From Oscillospiraceae bacterium (GTDB taxonomy: Bacteria; Bacillota_A; Clostridia; Oscillospirales; Oscillospiraceae), in the NCBI GenBank assembly GCA_017415945.1, contig JAFQDR010000055.1, forward strand, positions 1 through 56,364: a DNA stretch of 56,364 nt. Direction: 5' to 3'. The notes below the pieces were generated by a model, which worked only from the letters and a program-made list of their open reading frames with translations, ran no database searches and had not been told where the DNA came from. Position numbers and translations under genes: made by a program. Position 1 is the first letter of the stretch. The number at the start of each line of letters is the position of its first letter. Shown one piece after another: positions 22,480 to 32,272 of this stretch.

Positions 22480-24537
22480 CTATCCTTTTTTCGTCTTCCA
22501 TTGCCAATTCGTCTTACCGTTGTAGGTGTTCTCCACTACTTCCGGCAGAACGATCGTCTTTGTTCCGTTTCGAGTAAAAGAAATCGACTTACCTGAAAGC
22601 AAAGAAGTCAGCTGCGTTTCTGTCAGTTCCTTGCCAAATACTTTGGAAAGAAACATTCCGCACTTTGCTGTGCAATAGAAACCGAATTTGCCTTTCTTCA
22701 CTTCGCTGCCACACTTCGGGCAGTTTCCAATACTCTGCATGGGCTTCACAAATGTCACGCTGCTGTCTGCACTGCCATAGCTGCTGCAAGTGCTGCGTAC
22801 ATAGTCCGTAATCTCCTGCATGAATGCAGCCGGATTATATGTGCCACGCTCGATCTGCTGGAGTTTCATTTCCCAGTCTGCTGTCAGCTTGGGGGACTTG
22901 ACCTCCTCCGGCACAACGCTGATTAGAGTCACGCCCTTTTCTGTTGCAGAGATCTTCTTGCCTTTTCGCTGGATGTAACCGTGCTTTTCCAGAGCCTCGA
23001 TGATACCGGCACGAGTAGCCGGTGTACCCAGACCTTTCTTTTCAGTTTCATCATTGTAATTGTCCTGTCCGGCGTGTTCCATCGCCGAAAGCAGCGTATC
23101 TTCTGTGTAAGATCGAGGGGGACTTGTCCAATGTTCTGCCTTTTCCGCAGTCACATTCGTGAACTTCATACCCTGCTGCAATACCGGCAGCGTCTGCTCC
23201 TGCTCCTCCGGTTCATCATCATCGCTTTTCTTCAACACAGCCTTTGCTTTCTGATCGATTGCTTTCCAACCAATCTCAACCACTTCCTTGCCGGTTGCAT
23301 AGAACAGTTTACCGTTACATGATGCTGTTACAGACATGTATGTGTACCGGTGTGGCATCGCAGTTGCACACATGAGCCGGAATGCGATAAGCAGCAGGAT
23401 ATTCCGCTGCTCCTCCGGCAATGCATTCAGATCTGCCTTTGCACCCGACATTGTAGGGATGATGGCATGGTGTCCAGTGACTTTTGCATTGTTGATACAT
23501 CGTTTCACATCCGGCGTATATGCCGTATCCGGCACGATCGCACGGAATGTGGATGCATTCAGAATTTCATTGATTACCGCTGTTGTACTTTCTTCCATAT
23601 CGTCAGAAAGATACTGGCTGTCCGTTCGGGGGTAGGTTGCCAGCTTTGCCTCATACAGCCCCTGCATGGCATCGAGCGTCTGCTGTGCCGTATACCCGAA
23701 CATCTTGTTTGCATCACGCTGCAATGTAGTCAGATCATAAAGTTTCGGGGGATTGTCTTTCTTGTTTTCCTTCTTGACTTCTGTCAATTCCGCTGTGCTG
23801 CCATTGCAAGCAGCTGTCAGCTGTGCAGCTGCTGATTCATCGTCAATGCGTTCAGACACTGCCACGAATTGTCCACAGTTCAGCTCTACGGTAAAATACT
23901 TCTGTTTCACGAAGTTCTTCACATCCGCATCACGCTTGACGATCATCGCAAGAGTAGGCGTTTGCACACGACCGCTGTTCAGTCGTGTGTTGTACCGGAC
24001 TGAAAAAAGACGAGAGAAGTTCATTCCGACAAGCCAGTCAGCTTTTGCACGGCTGAATCCGGCATTGAACAGACTGTTATACTTGCTGCTGGACTGCATC
24101 TGTGAAAGACCGGTACGGATTGCAGCAGCCTCCAGAGAGGATACCCACAAACGCATGACCGGCTTTTTGCATCCGCACAGGTTGTACACATACCGGAAGA
24201 TACATTCGCCCTCCCGATCGGCGTCCGTAGCACAGATGATGCCATCCACACGACTGTCCGCCATGAGCTGCTTGAGAACCATGAACTGCTCTTTGCTGCT
24301 GTCTGTGATTCGGAACTTCCAGCGTTCTGGAATCATGGGTAACTGCTCAAATGTCCACGGAGTTGCTGCCCACTCCTCACAGTAGTTGTCCGGTATCGAT
24401 AAGCCGACCAGATGTCCATAGCACCATGATACGATATAGCCGTTGCCCTCTGTGTAGCCTTTACGCCTTGTAGTTGCCCCCACAACGGGGGCAATGGCGT
24501 TTGCCACAGAGGGCTTTTCTGCGATGATTAGTTTCAT
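22480..24537 (-). CDS. topB: DNA topoisomerase III (type IA)
   Basis: 685 aa. The TOPRIM domain has E7 (IIAEKPS) and DADRE at about 105-109. SGRVQTPTL lies at 188-196, the catalytic tyrosine is Y302 in TYPRTDSQY, and a C-terminal four-cysteine ribbon starts near residue 615 (CPKCGSEVKKG, YCTAKCG). It relaxes or decatenates single-stranded DNA. Topoisomerase III genes are standard in Tn1549-type ICEs, where they probably resolve intermediates during conjugative replication. The start overlaps the preceding coiled-coil gene by four bases, so the two are translationally coupled. All key residues are present. Confidence 0.95.
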   Translation of the reverse strand: MKLIIAEKPSVANAIAPVVGATTRRKGYTEGNGYIVSWCYGHLVGLSIPDNYCEEWAATPWTFEQLPMIPERWKFRITDSSKEQFMVLKQLMADSRVDGIICATDADREGECIFRYVYNLCGCKKPVMRLWVSSLEAAAIRTGLSQMQSSSKYNSLFNAGFSRAKADWLVGMNFSRLFSVRYNTRLNSGRVQTPTLAMIVKRDADVKNFVKQKYFTVELNCGQFVAVSERIDDESAAAQLTAACNGSTAELTEVKKENKKDNPPKLYDLTTLQRDANKMFGYTAQQTLDAMQGLYEAKLATYPRTDSQYLSDDMEESTTAVINEILNASTFRAIVPDTAYTPDVKRCINNAKVTGHHAIIPTMSGAKADLNALPEEQRNILLLIAFRLMCATAMPHRYTYMSVTASCNGKLFYATGKEVVEIGWKAIDQKAKAVLKKSDDDEPEEQEQTLPVLQQGMKFTNVTAEKAEHWTSPPRSYTEDTLLSAMEHAGQDNYNDETEKKGLGTPATRAGIIEALEKHGYIQRKGKKISATEKGVTLISVVPEEVKSPKLTADWEMKLQQIERGTYNPAAFMQEITDYVRSTCSSYGSADSSVTFVKPMQSIGNCPKCGSEVKKGKFGFYCTAKCGMFLSKVFGKELTETQLTSLLSGKSISFTRNGTKTIVLPEVVENTYNGKTNWQWKTKKG

Positions 24538-24929
24538 GATTCACCGCCATATGTACTGGTGCTGGGTTCAGGGATGCTCGATGCAGCAGGAGCATCCTGT
24601 TCATCGCAAGCAAGGCTGATTGCCTGTGTTGCAGTCTCAACATCCAGAATATCAATCTTGTCACGAATCTGTCTACTCAGTTCCATGAACTTTGCAAGCT
24701 GTTCCGGCGTGAGCTTCTCCCCCTTGAACAGAACGGATGAGACTTGACGCTGTACATCATCATGATACAGCTGCTCCTGAATTGCCTCCAGTGCCTTCAG
24801 CTGTTTGTTGATGTCCCTGATTTCGACTTTCAGTTCCTTTATTTTCTCCTCTTTCTTAGCTTTTGCTTTTTTCATGCGTCCGATTTCTGATTGCACACTC
24901 TTCAGTGTGTAGTTTTTTTCTTCACTCAT
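24534..24929 (-). CDS. DUF4315-like coiled-coil protein
   Basis: 131 aa. Residues about 8-55 are a heptad-rich coiled coil (EIGRMKKAKAKKEEKIKELK), followed by VSSVLFKGEKLTPEQLAKFM, a layout like the DUF4315 proteins found in this position of Tn1549-like ICEs. The C-terminal tail is Ser/Pro/Thr-rich. No catalytic motif. It overlaps topoisomerase III by four bases. The role is unknown, probably structural in the transfer apparatus. Confidence 0.6.
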   Translation of the reverse strand: MSEEKNYTLKSVQSEIGRMKKAKAKKEEKIKELKVEIRDINKQLKALEAIQEQLYHDDVQRQVSSVLFKGEKLTPEQLAKFMELSRQIRDKIDILDVETATQAISLACDEQDAPAASSIPEPSTSTYGGES

Positions 24930-24931
24930 GA

Positions 24932-27061
24932 TTATTCCTCCTCTACAATTGTTTTCTGAAAGAGATCAGCGATTTCTGCCGGATAAGCAAGACTACCGCC
25001 TGTTTCATCTCCGAACACTGTGCTGTCACCAAACTCAAAATTTCCTGTGAAGATCGCCTTGGGAGCATCCGGATGGATGGAGTTTGCATTAAGTACAGTC
25101 AGGATGTTTTGCTGATAATATGCATAATCGGGGGCAAGTCTGACTGTCTCATCAAAATTTGATACAGTCTTCTTCCCGATCACGCTGAGATTGGCAAGTG
25201 ACACTGTGTTTGATACATAGTGACCGTTGCTTTCTACACCATCGCAACCAATGATACCGCCAGCAATACCAGCTTTGAGCAGTACGCCGTCTTCATCGTA
25301 TTCACCGATGGTAAGATTCAATTCGTTCGCATAGCAGTTGGTGATCATTGCGGTCTCTGCATTCGTACTGCCTTCTCCAACAATACCGCCTCCTGCTACT
25401 TCTGATGACAGGATGATGTTGCGAGCAACACAGCCCTGAATGCTGCCACCGTAATACACCGGCAACTCCTTGCCAGTCGGATCGTGCATCTTTGCACCGC
25501 TGCCACTTCCTGCAATGCCACCAGCGTTAAAGATCTTGCCTTGTGCAGAGTAATAATATACGCCACTATTTGTTACGCTTGCAGGCTTTCCGGAAATGCC
25601 ACCAGCGTACAGAAAATAATCATCCAGATATGCGAAAATTCCGAAGTCTGTCACATAGCAGTTCTCGATCTGACCACCAAGACCAGTGATGGCACCAATT
25701 GCATATTCAGCAGATTTTGTCGGTTCGATCACAAGCGGTTCTGTCGGTTCAGTGATGGGATTGCCGTTTTCATCGTACTCTACAAGATCAGGCGGTACAA
25801 CAACCGGAGCCGTTACGACTTCAGTTGCCGGTTGATTTGTATCAGCCTTGGGATACTGTGCATATATCGCTGAATGTGATACAGTGCAATGCTGGATGAG
25901 CGTTTCACCAGTTTCATAAGTTTTGCCGTCTTCAGCTGTGTACTGGTAGTTATATACCTCAGCTGCAATGAATCCGTAGTTTTTGTACTCGATGGAGTCA
26001 ATGAAAGAACTTTGAATGTTTACATTTTTGATAACGGCACCGGACACCTTTCCGAATAAAGGTGCTGTCAGATTGGTAATCAGAAAGCCGTTTCCATCAT
26101 ATTCAAAGTATTCCGCAGTCGGATCATCCTTCAGCTCATTGATTGTATCAATTGGCTTGTGGGCTGCCCATGAAGGAAATGTAATATCCGCAATCTGCCT
26201 AAAGTAGCCTCTTGCTTTTTCCTCAGCCATAAGTTCCAGCTGATCATAGTAGTCAATCAAATACGGATCTTCTTTTGTTCCGCTGCCACCGCCGTACTTC
26301 ACCAGCACACGATACAGCTTTGTATCAGCTGTGAACGTGTATGTAGCACCGCCATAGTATTCAATCTGCTTTCCGTCCGGAACAGTACTGAATCCCCATG
26401 TGTATCCAGATACATGAGTGAAAAAATCAGTTTTATCAAACTCTGGCAGTGTGATCTGTGCTGCACCATCTACGACCGCACCTTTCAGCTGCAAATCTTC
26501 TGTTGGTACTGCTGAATAAGATCGATCAATAGATACTGTGATCTGTTGTACATCGTCAGCAATCTCTACTTGTTCTGGGACGATCATACCATCCTCGGCA
26601 GCGTTTCCAGCCGGTTGAACATTGGTTTCAGTATTTGCATTGGAGGCTCCCATCTTGCTGCCAAGACCGAATGCCAGAACTCCAACCAGCAGTATACCAC
26701 CGGCAATTCCCATAAGCATCACAGGAGAGTTCTTTTTCTTTTTCCGTTTGGTAGAGCGATCTTTCATACAATCGATCGTGATTTCGCCCTGTGCAATCTT
26801 CTTGGCATCTTCCCTGTCAATATAGCTTTGGAACGCATCGTCTTGTGTATTTGCGTAGATCTCTGTTTCTACCGCATATACAGTGTATTCAGCAGCTATT
26901 GCTTTCGGCTTGTATTTCAGACAATAATCCTGATACTGTCCGTTCTTCATAAGGAATTCTTTGGTCAGATTCGGAGTGGAATCTGACTGTTCAAGTACAA
27001 CAAAGATGTCCTTTTCCTCGTCTTTTCGAGATTGCAAATGCACTTTGCAAAAATAATACAT
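24932..27061 (-). CDS. Membrane-anchored surface protein with GLUG-like beta-helix repeats
   Basis: 709 aa. A cytoplasmic N-terminal domain of about 110 residues (MYYFCKVHLQSRKDEEKD), a basic stop-transfer KRKKKK, then a membrane helix MLMGIAGGILLVGVLAFGLG. The large exterior part is rich in repeated GGI-type turns and NCYV/NCYA strands (GGISGKPASV, AGGIAGSGSG, AGGGIVGEGS, AGIAGGIIG), as in GLUG beta-helix adhesins. It occupies the slot where related ICEs carry DUF4366/CD1107-type proteins and may mediate donor-recipient contact. The start overlaps the previous stop in TAATG. There is no LPXTG; anchoring is by the N-terminal helix. Confidence 0.7.
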   Translation of the reverse strand: MYYFCKVHLQSRKDEEKDIFVVLEQSDSTPNLTKEFLMKNGQYQDYCLKYKPKAIAAEYTVYAVETEIYANTQDDAFQSYIDREDAKKIAQGEITIDCMKDRSTKRKKKKNSPVMLMGIAGGILLVGVLAFGLGSKMGASNANTETNVQPAGNAAEDGMIVPEQVEIADDVQQITVSIDRSYSAVPTEDLQLKGAVVDGAAQITLPEFDKTDFFTHVSGYTWGFSTVPDGKQIEYYGGATYTFTADTKLYRVLVKYGGGSGTKEDPYLIDYYDQLELMAEEKARGYFRQIADITFPSWAAHKPIDTINELKDDPTAEYFEYDGNGFLITNLTAPLFGKVSGAVIKNVNIQSSFIDSIEYKNYGFIAAEVYNYQYTAEDGKTYETGETLIQHCTVSHSAIYAQYPKADTNQPATEVVTAPVVVPPDLVEYDENGNPITEPTEPLVIEPTKSAEYAIGAITGLGGQIENCYVTDFGIFAYLDDYFLYAGGISGKPASVTNSGVYYYSAQGKIFNAGGIAGSGSGAKMHDPTGKELPVYYGGSIQGCVARNIILSSEVAGGGIVGEGSTNAETAMITNCYANELNLTIGEYDEDGVLLKAGIAGGIIGCDGVESNGHYVSNTVSLANLSVIGKKTVSNFDETVRLAPDYAYYQQNILTVLNANSIHPDAPKAIFTGNFEFGDSTVFGDETGGSLAYPAEIADLFQKTIVEEE

Positions 27062-27390
27062 TACAATTTTTCCCTCGCTTTCTTCCGTTCACGGATGATC
27101 ATAACTGTGCAGAAACCACCTACGACAAGCAGAATCCACAGATCTATCCAATAGAAACGCCACTCAAGAGTTTCGGTCTCTGCAACATCAGTCGCAGTTT
27201 CGACCATTTCAGATTGACTTGTTTCAGAATGGCTGACATTGGAATCCGATTGGTTTACTCTGCTGAAAACAAAATTGCCAATTAAGAAAATGACTGTGAT
27301 GCAAGCGATCAGCGTGAACAGTTTATTCTTGTTAGTAAAGTTTTTGACTTTCTTTACTCGCTCTTTATGTTTCTGTAGTTGCTTTCCCAT
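27061..27390 (-). CDS. Small membrane protein with two helices
   Basis: 109 aa. A basic N-terminus (KHKERVKKVKNFTNKNK) is followed by helix LFTLIACITVIFLIGNFVF, a Ser/Glu/Thr-rich exterior loop, a second helix WIDLWILLVVGGFCTVMII, and a basic tail. The ATG follows GGAGGAACG. Both termini are predicted inside the cell. It is located between VirB4-associated genes and the surface protein and is probably an envelope component of the mating apparatus. No family recognised. Confidence 0.6.
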   Translation of the reverse strand: MGKQLQKHKERVKKVKNFTNKNKLFTLIACITVIFLIGNFVFSRVNQSDSNVSHSETSQSEMVETATDVAETETLEWRFYWIDLWILLVVGGFCTVMIIRERKKAREKL

Positions 27391-27408
27391 TCGTTCCTCC
27401 TTTATCCT

Positions 27409-29292
27409 TTATGTTGTTTCTGAAGTAAGTTCTGAATTATTCTGGAATCCCAGCTCAGTGAGATCTACCCACTCTTTTTCTGCATCTGTAAATCCCAGTG
27501 CATTCATAACATCTTCCTTATTGTAAAAAAACAGTCCGAGTGAATGCAGCGTGTGATTCAGATCACATTTATATACAGTGGTTTCGATTGTTGCAGGCGT
27601 GGAATTGAGAGCTGCATTGGCAGCCTCATATTCAGCCCCCAGCTTTTCCTTCATCGTGTTTCCATTGTTAGTGTAGTCGATATCGTACCTGTTATATTTC
27701 GTAATCCATGCGTTTACAGCTGGAACGATGTAATTGTTCCAGTATGCAATTTGTCCGTTGCTGACTGGGATTTTATTATAATAGTAGTACAACATATCGG
27801 CAATTGGCAACCAGTCATTAAAGGCAGCAGCAGCTTTGTTATTCGCCTCTAACGCATCAGAATATGCTGGATTTGGACTGTACTCTATGTGTGCTGTGCA
27901 GTTTGCGGATGGGCATTGTTGACCAGTATATGTTGTGTCACTATAGCTAACGCATTTAGATACAATCGTGTCGAAAGTGTCCTGTGTGTAGGTTACACCA
28001 TAGATTGCATTTTCTGTGCCATTAGCAGTGTTCTGAATTTTTTGCAGATACACATAGGCAATTGCAATTCCTTCTTGCTCTGTAATACCAAGAATCCATT
28101 GACTCTTCAGTGCTCCACGATAAGTGTCAGAGGCGTAGGCTTTGTTGTATATTGTCAATGTATCATCTGCTTTTGTGCGTTCCATATACACAAGATCGCT
28201 ATGTCCCAAGTCAGAGTAGCTGTAGTACATAGAATCAATTATTCCATTGAATCCATCACGTTGTGCTTGAACTGCGATATTGAAGTAGTTCAATGCCTCT
28301 TGATACTCTGCGGATACATCAGTAAGTCCGGCAGCACCGGTATATGCAGCTTTATCTGTATTATCTCCGGCAAAAATGATTGCCACAGTGCCGGCAATCA
28401 GCAGACATAAGATGATCAGAAATACAAACACCCAAAACAACGGATTCATAACGGCAGCTACGGCATGAGCAGCGATGTTGCCAGCAACTCGAGCAGCTGT
28501 TGTTATTACTTTAACCGCTGTTGTGGCAGTGCGGTATATCAGTCTTCCGCTGCCTCTGACAACCGTACCAGTAGTTTTAATGGTTCGCTGTGTTGTCTTG
28601 ATCGATCTTCCCACAGTTTTGATACCACGCACACCTTTTTTGGCAGTGCCATATCCAAGTCGAAGAGCTTCCATGCCAGTGTCTGATACGTCTTCCTTTG
28701 TGATCGACTTATCAAGAGGATTTACCTTTGTTGCAGTCGATTTTATTGTGGATACAACACCGCCTTTGATGATACTGACTGGTGCGATAGCAGCTTTTTT
28801 GACAATCGTCTTTGCAGCAGTTCCAAGCCGTCCAGTTGCTTTTTCAGTGGACTCACGCAGCGTAGATACTACTTCGCCGTGCCTTTCGGTAAGATGATGC
28901 ACTTCATCACGTTTTCTTTTCAGATCAGACAGTTGGCGAGAATGCTTATACATCGTGTGGTTGAGATCGCTTCGCTCAGACTGTAATGAGTTGTACTCAT
29001 TTACCAGTGCTATTCGGGCATCATCAGATTCATCTATACTGCCCAGTTTCTTTTGGATCTCATCCATGCGTGAGTTTAGATCTTGTAATTGCTTTTCAAG
29101 TTTTTCGTGTTCTTCTTCGACCTTTTTGATGTAGCGATCGATGACCTGATTTAGATCCTCAAGTTCATCTTGAAGTCCCTCACCGGAGTTGTCATTCAGA
29201 TCATCGCTATCTAACCATTCTTCCAGTCGATTCTGCACCGTATTGATTCTCTGATCGATGGAATCCAAAGCTTGGTTCATGTCTTTTGCCAT
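27409..29292 (-). CDS. Coiled-coil membrane protein in the CD1108 position, without a visible hydrolase domain
   Basis: 627 aa from the ATG at 29292, six bases after AGAGGGTG; a GTG nine bases upstream is less well placed. The N-terminal 130 residues are coiled coil (INTVQNRLEEWLDS, VEEEHEKLEKQLQDLN). Then comes a basic stretch rich in VKGG/TTG repeats, a membrane helix PLFWVFVFLIILCLLIAGTV near residue 300, and an exterior domain with paired cysteines (CPSANC). CD1108-family proteins in related ICEs usually end in an NlpC/P60 peptidoglycan hydrolase; I see no Cys-His-type catalytic motif here. Probably a VirB1/VirB8-like envelope component. Confidence 0.65.
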   Translation of the reverse strand: MAKDMNQALDSIDQRINTVQNRLEEWLDSDDLNDNSGEGLQDELEDLNQVIDRYIKKVEEEHEKLEKQLQDLNSRMDEIQKKLGSIDESDDARIALVNEYNSLQSERSDLNHTMYKHSRQLSDLKRKRDEVHHLTERHGEVVSTLRESTEKATGRLGTAAKTIVKKAAIAPVSIIKGGVVSTIKSTATKVNPLDKSITKEDVSDTGMEALRLGYGTAKKGVRGIKTVGRSIKTTQRTIKTTGTVVRGSGRLIYRTATTAVKVITTAARVAGNIAAHAVAAVMNPLFWVFVFLIILCLLIAGTVAIIFAGDNTDKAAYTGAAGLTDVSAEYQEALNYFNIAVQAQRDGFNGIIDSMYYSYSDLGHSDLVYMERTKADDTLTIYNKAYASDTYRGALKSQWILGITEQEGIAIAYVYLQKIQNTANGTENAIYGVTYTQDTFDTIVSKCVSYSDTTYTGQQCPSANCTAHIEYSPNPAYSDALEANNKAAAAFNDWLPIADMLYYYYNKIPVSNGQIAYWNNYIVPAVNAWITKYNRYDIDYTNNGNTMKEKLGAEYEAANAALNSTPATIETTVYKCDLNHTLHSLGLFFYNKEDVMNALGFTDAEKEWVDLTELGFQNNSELTSETT

Positions 29293-29323
29293 CGGTCTCA
29301 CCCTCTTTCTTTACTGAAAAGAA

Positions 29324-31813
29324 TTAAGATACTACGGTGATTTCTTCTTTCAGTTTGTCAAGATCTTCACCGAACTTTGTAGAGATAATCTGGTACAGGT
29401 GTGTATTTGTCGGGAACTTGTTCTCAAAAGGAATCGTGCCATATTCATCTGCATAAATCAGACCGCTGCCCTGACGTGCATTTGTAACATACATCATCGT
29501 CTCATGACTGATATTGAGCAGCTGTGCCAGCTGTTCACGATCAGTCGCATTCTGCGAAAGCATCACCACAAACTGTGTGTTTGAAAGCATCGTCCTTGCC
29601 AATTCGGAACGTAACAGATCTTCTACATTCTGCGTGATGCCGGTCGGAATTCCGCCCCACTTTCTTGCACGTTTGTAGAGTTCGTAGAAGAAGTTTGCGG
29701 ACTGCTCTGACTTGAAGAGAAGATACATCTCATCGATGTAAATTCGTGTTCCTACACCTCTTGCACGGTTTTTCGCCACTCTGTCCCAAAGATTCTCCAA
29801 CACAATCATCATGCCGAGAGTCTGCAAATTCTTACCCAATTCCTTGATGTCGTACACCACAATACGCTTGTTGATATTGACATTGGAAGGATTGGCGAAT
29901 ACATTCATCGAGCCGTGTACATACAAATGCAGTGTCTGACGCAAGTACGCTACAGCAGACTTTGTTTCATCCGCAGCAGTCTGTTCGTACTCTTCCAGTT
30001 CTGCATAGTATTCTTTCAGCGTGGGAGCCTTGTGCTTTTTGTAGACAATGTGCATTACATTGTCGATGATGGTTTTCTGAATAGGTGTGATTTCTACATT
30101 TCCCAAGATCGAGGAGAAGAAGGAAAGCAGGAAGTCCAGCTTTGCCTTAATGGGATTGTATTCCTTATCATCCTTATCCGGATTCTCCGTCAAGTCAAGT
30201 GGATTGATATGTGTAGCCGAATTCTCAGAAATGTAGACAACCTCACCGCCGAGCAGTTCCGCCAGTGCGGTATACTCACGCTCCGGATCGAGAATCAGGA
30301 TTTCATCATTTGTTGCGAGAATGGAGTAAATCATCTCCAGCTTTGCCAGAAAGCTTTTACCAGAACCCGGAACGCCAAAAATAAAGCCGTTTGGATTTTT
30401 CAGTCGCTTTCTGTCAAACATGATGATATTGTGCGTCATAACATTCTGTCCGTAGTACAGACCACCTTCATGAAGAAGTTCACGGCTGTTGAACGGCATG
30501 AATGCAGCAGTCGATTCAGATGACATAGTACGTCTGACCTGAATGTTGTGTTCTTTATCGATTGAGAAGGAATTGCCAATTGGAATAACGCTTGCAAATG
30601 CCTGTTCCTGTCTATAGGGTGCGTTGATCGGTTCAATCTGGTGTTTACGCAGCACGATCTGGATTGCTTCTGTATTCTTCTGGAGTTCGTCATAGCTGTC
30701 CGCTGTCACCATAATCAGGAACTGACATAATGTCATCTTCTGATTACGTTCACGAAGATCTTCCAAAAACTCTTGTGCCTGAGCCTTATCGATAGCAAGC
30801 TGTGTACCCTCGATCGGATCAACGAAGGCACCCTTAGCACTGCTGGCTGCACGATTGATTTTGGTGATCTCCTCCTGCTTCATATCGGTCAGTTTACGCT
30901 GAAGCAGTGTAAGAGCTTCAGTCTGCTCTACAAACTCTATGTTTTCGCTGATAATGACTGACTGGTTCAACTCAATGATATCCTTGTATATTGTATCCAT
31001 GATAGACTGAGGCAGTCTCTTGAAATACAAGCAACGAGCAAACTTGTCGTTGAACATAAAGTAGTCTTTCTTGAACTCAAAGTAGTCTGGACAGCAAAGC
31101 ATTTTTTCCGCTTTTCTTGCGAATTCTTCACGAGATATAGAAGTGATTTTTGAGTCTACATCACGCAGAATATCTGCCATCAGTCTGACACGCTGGTTAG
31201 CTGTCAGTGCGATCAGCTCGGTGCCGAGCCGGTTAAGACAGCTAATCAGATGAGCCTCAATGTTGAAGAATCTTGTGTTTGCTGTCTCGAAATTGATTGC
31301 TGATACTGTAACTGTAATAAATTTCCGGCATTGCAAGCCGTTCTGTCCATGCATGATTTTATCATGCAGGATGCCATTGAATTCATGTCGTTCGCTGTTT
31401 AAGCCGTCTGGTTTATCCTTCAGCAGTAGGCGGTTTTCAAACTCATCTTTGTTAATCTTGCTGTTCATAATTGTGAGCTGGACGCTGATTGAACTGTCAA
31501 ATCCGTTGAGCAGATCGATGAACAGCTGCATCTTTTCAAGCTGCTGCTGTCTCGTTAGTGCGGAGTAGTTCACATCCGGTACAAGATAGGTTTTAGAATA
31601 CAGATTTGTGGTCTGTTTATCTACTCTAATGTTGCTCTTCAGCAGCATGACATAGTTGCTGACAAAGCATTCATAGGGCATGGTCTGGATTGTGGTACGC
31701 TTAATTTTTCGCTTTTCCTTTTGTACCTTTTCACGCTTTTGCGATTTTTTCAGATCTGCTTCACGCTCTTTGTCAAGAACCTTTGCAGACTTTCGGTCTG
31801 TTTTCTCTGCCAC
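29324..31813 (-). CDS. virB4: VirB4/TraE-family conjugation ATPase
   Basis: 829 aa. The start is placed at the GTG at 31811-31813, eight bases after the GGAGG that overlaps the PrgI gene's end; an ATG 15 bases upstream has a poorer site. Walker A GVPGSGKSFLAK lies at about 480 and Walker B IYIDEMYLLF at about 694, preceded by the usual N-terminal VirB4 domain with long helices. It powers pilus biogenesis and substrate transfer at the inner face of the mating channel. It is adjacent to the PrgI/VirB3-like gene as in nearly all Firmicute ICEs. Intact. Confidence 0.93.
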   Translation of the reverse strand: MAEKTDRKSAKVLDKEREADLKKSQKREKVQKEKRKIKRTTIQTMPYECFVSNYVMLLKSNIRVDKQTTNLYSKTYLVPDVNYSALTRQQQLEKMQLFIDLLNGFDSSISVQLTIMNSKINKDEFENRLLLKDKPDGLNSERHEFNGILHDKIMHGQNGLQCRKFITVTVSAINFETANTRFFNIEAHLISCLNRLGTELIALTANQRVRLMADILRDVDSKITSISREEFARKAEKMLCCPDYFEFKKDYFMFNDKFARCLYFKRLPQSIMDTIYKDIIELNQSVIISENIEFVEQTEALTLLQRKLTDMKQEEITKINRAASSAKGAFVDPIEGTQLAIDKAQAQEFLEDLRERNQKMTLCQFLIMVTADSYDELQKNTEAIQIVLRKHQIEPINAPYRQEQAFASVIPIGNSFSIDKEHNIQVRRTMSSESTAAFMPFNSRELLHEGGLYYGQNVMTHNIIMFDRKRLKNPNGFIFGVPGSGKSFLAKLEMIYSILATNDEILILDPEREYTALAELLGGEVVYISENSATHINPLDLTENPDKDDKEYNPIKAKLDFLLSFFSSILGNVEITPIQKTIIDNVMHIVYKKHKAPTLKEYYAELEEYEQTAADETKSAVAYLRQTLHLYVHGSMNVFANPSNVNINKRIVVYDIKELGKNLQTLGMMIVLENLWDRVAKNRARGVGTRIYIDEMYLLFKSEQSANFFYELYKRARKWGGIPTGITQNVEDLLRSELARTMLSNTQFVVMLSQNATDREQLAQLLNISHETMMYVTNARQGSGLIYADEYGTIPFENKFPTNTHLYQIISTKFGEDLDKLKEEITVVS

Positions 31814-31818
31814 TCCTT

Positions 31819-32217
31819 TTACCTCCATTCTTCCTCTATTTCAAATTCGCCGTTATCAATGCGTTGCTGCTCGATGTCCCTTGCGATCATTTCTGTGTGC
31901 AGTTCATGGAATAAGTTGACATCTGTATCCTCGTACACTCGCCTCTGCGGAAGAAAATTGAACGCAAGGACGGATTTAGCCAAATCCTCAAATTTCATAT
32001 CCATGAATGTTATCCAGCCGTATCCAAGTATCGGAGCGACAGCAACGATAATGATCCACGGCAGAATATCCGCCGGAATGAACTTGCTGCCGAATACGCC
32101 TAATGGAACGCCAACGAGTAATGCACCAGCAAGTGAAATGATCTGTCGTACTGACAGATTTGCGACCAGCTTACTTTTGTAGTCTTTAATTTCAGCTGGA
32201 ATTTTTACTTCAATCAT
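31819..32217 (-). CDS. PrgI family (VirB3-like) membrane protein
   Basis: 132 aa. MIEVKIPAEIKDYKSKLVANL and LSVRQIISLAGALLVGVPLG are diagnostic of PrgI proteins. Two membrane helices (about 27-46 and 50-70) and a C-terminal cytoplasmic tail (VYEDTDVNLFHELHTEM) follow. VirB3-like proteins dock VirB4 at the membrane. The ATG follows AAAGGAAC. The 55 bp upstream consist almost entirely of one 24-nt dispersed motif and one 12-mer repeat. Confidence 0.9.
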   Translation of the reverse strand: MIEVKIPAEIKDYKSKLVANLSVRQIISLAGALLVGVPLGVFGSKFIPADILPWIIIVAVAPILGYGWITFMDMKFEDLAKSVLAFNFLPQRRVYEDTDVNLFHELHTEMIARDIEQQRIDNGEFEIEEEWR

Positions 32218-32234
32218 CTCTGTTCCTTTCCGAA

Positions 32235-32258
32235 TGTGCTATATGTATCACATTTCTA
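32235..32258 (-). repeat. Dispersed 24-nt motif, copy 3 (intergenic, between virB6-like and prgI)
   Basis: Sense strand contains GTGATACATATAGCACA, one base shorter in the GTTGATA part than the coding copies. Not translated. Confidence 0.55.
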
Positions 32259-32260
32259 TA

Positions 32261-32272
32261 CTGAAAAAGAAA
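32261..32272 (-). repeat. CTGAAAAAGAAA dispersed 12-mer
   Basis: Exact copy, abutting the stop codon of the VirB6-like gene and two bases from the 24-nt motif. Confidence 0.45.
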
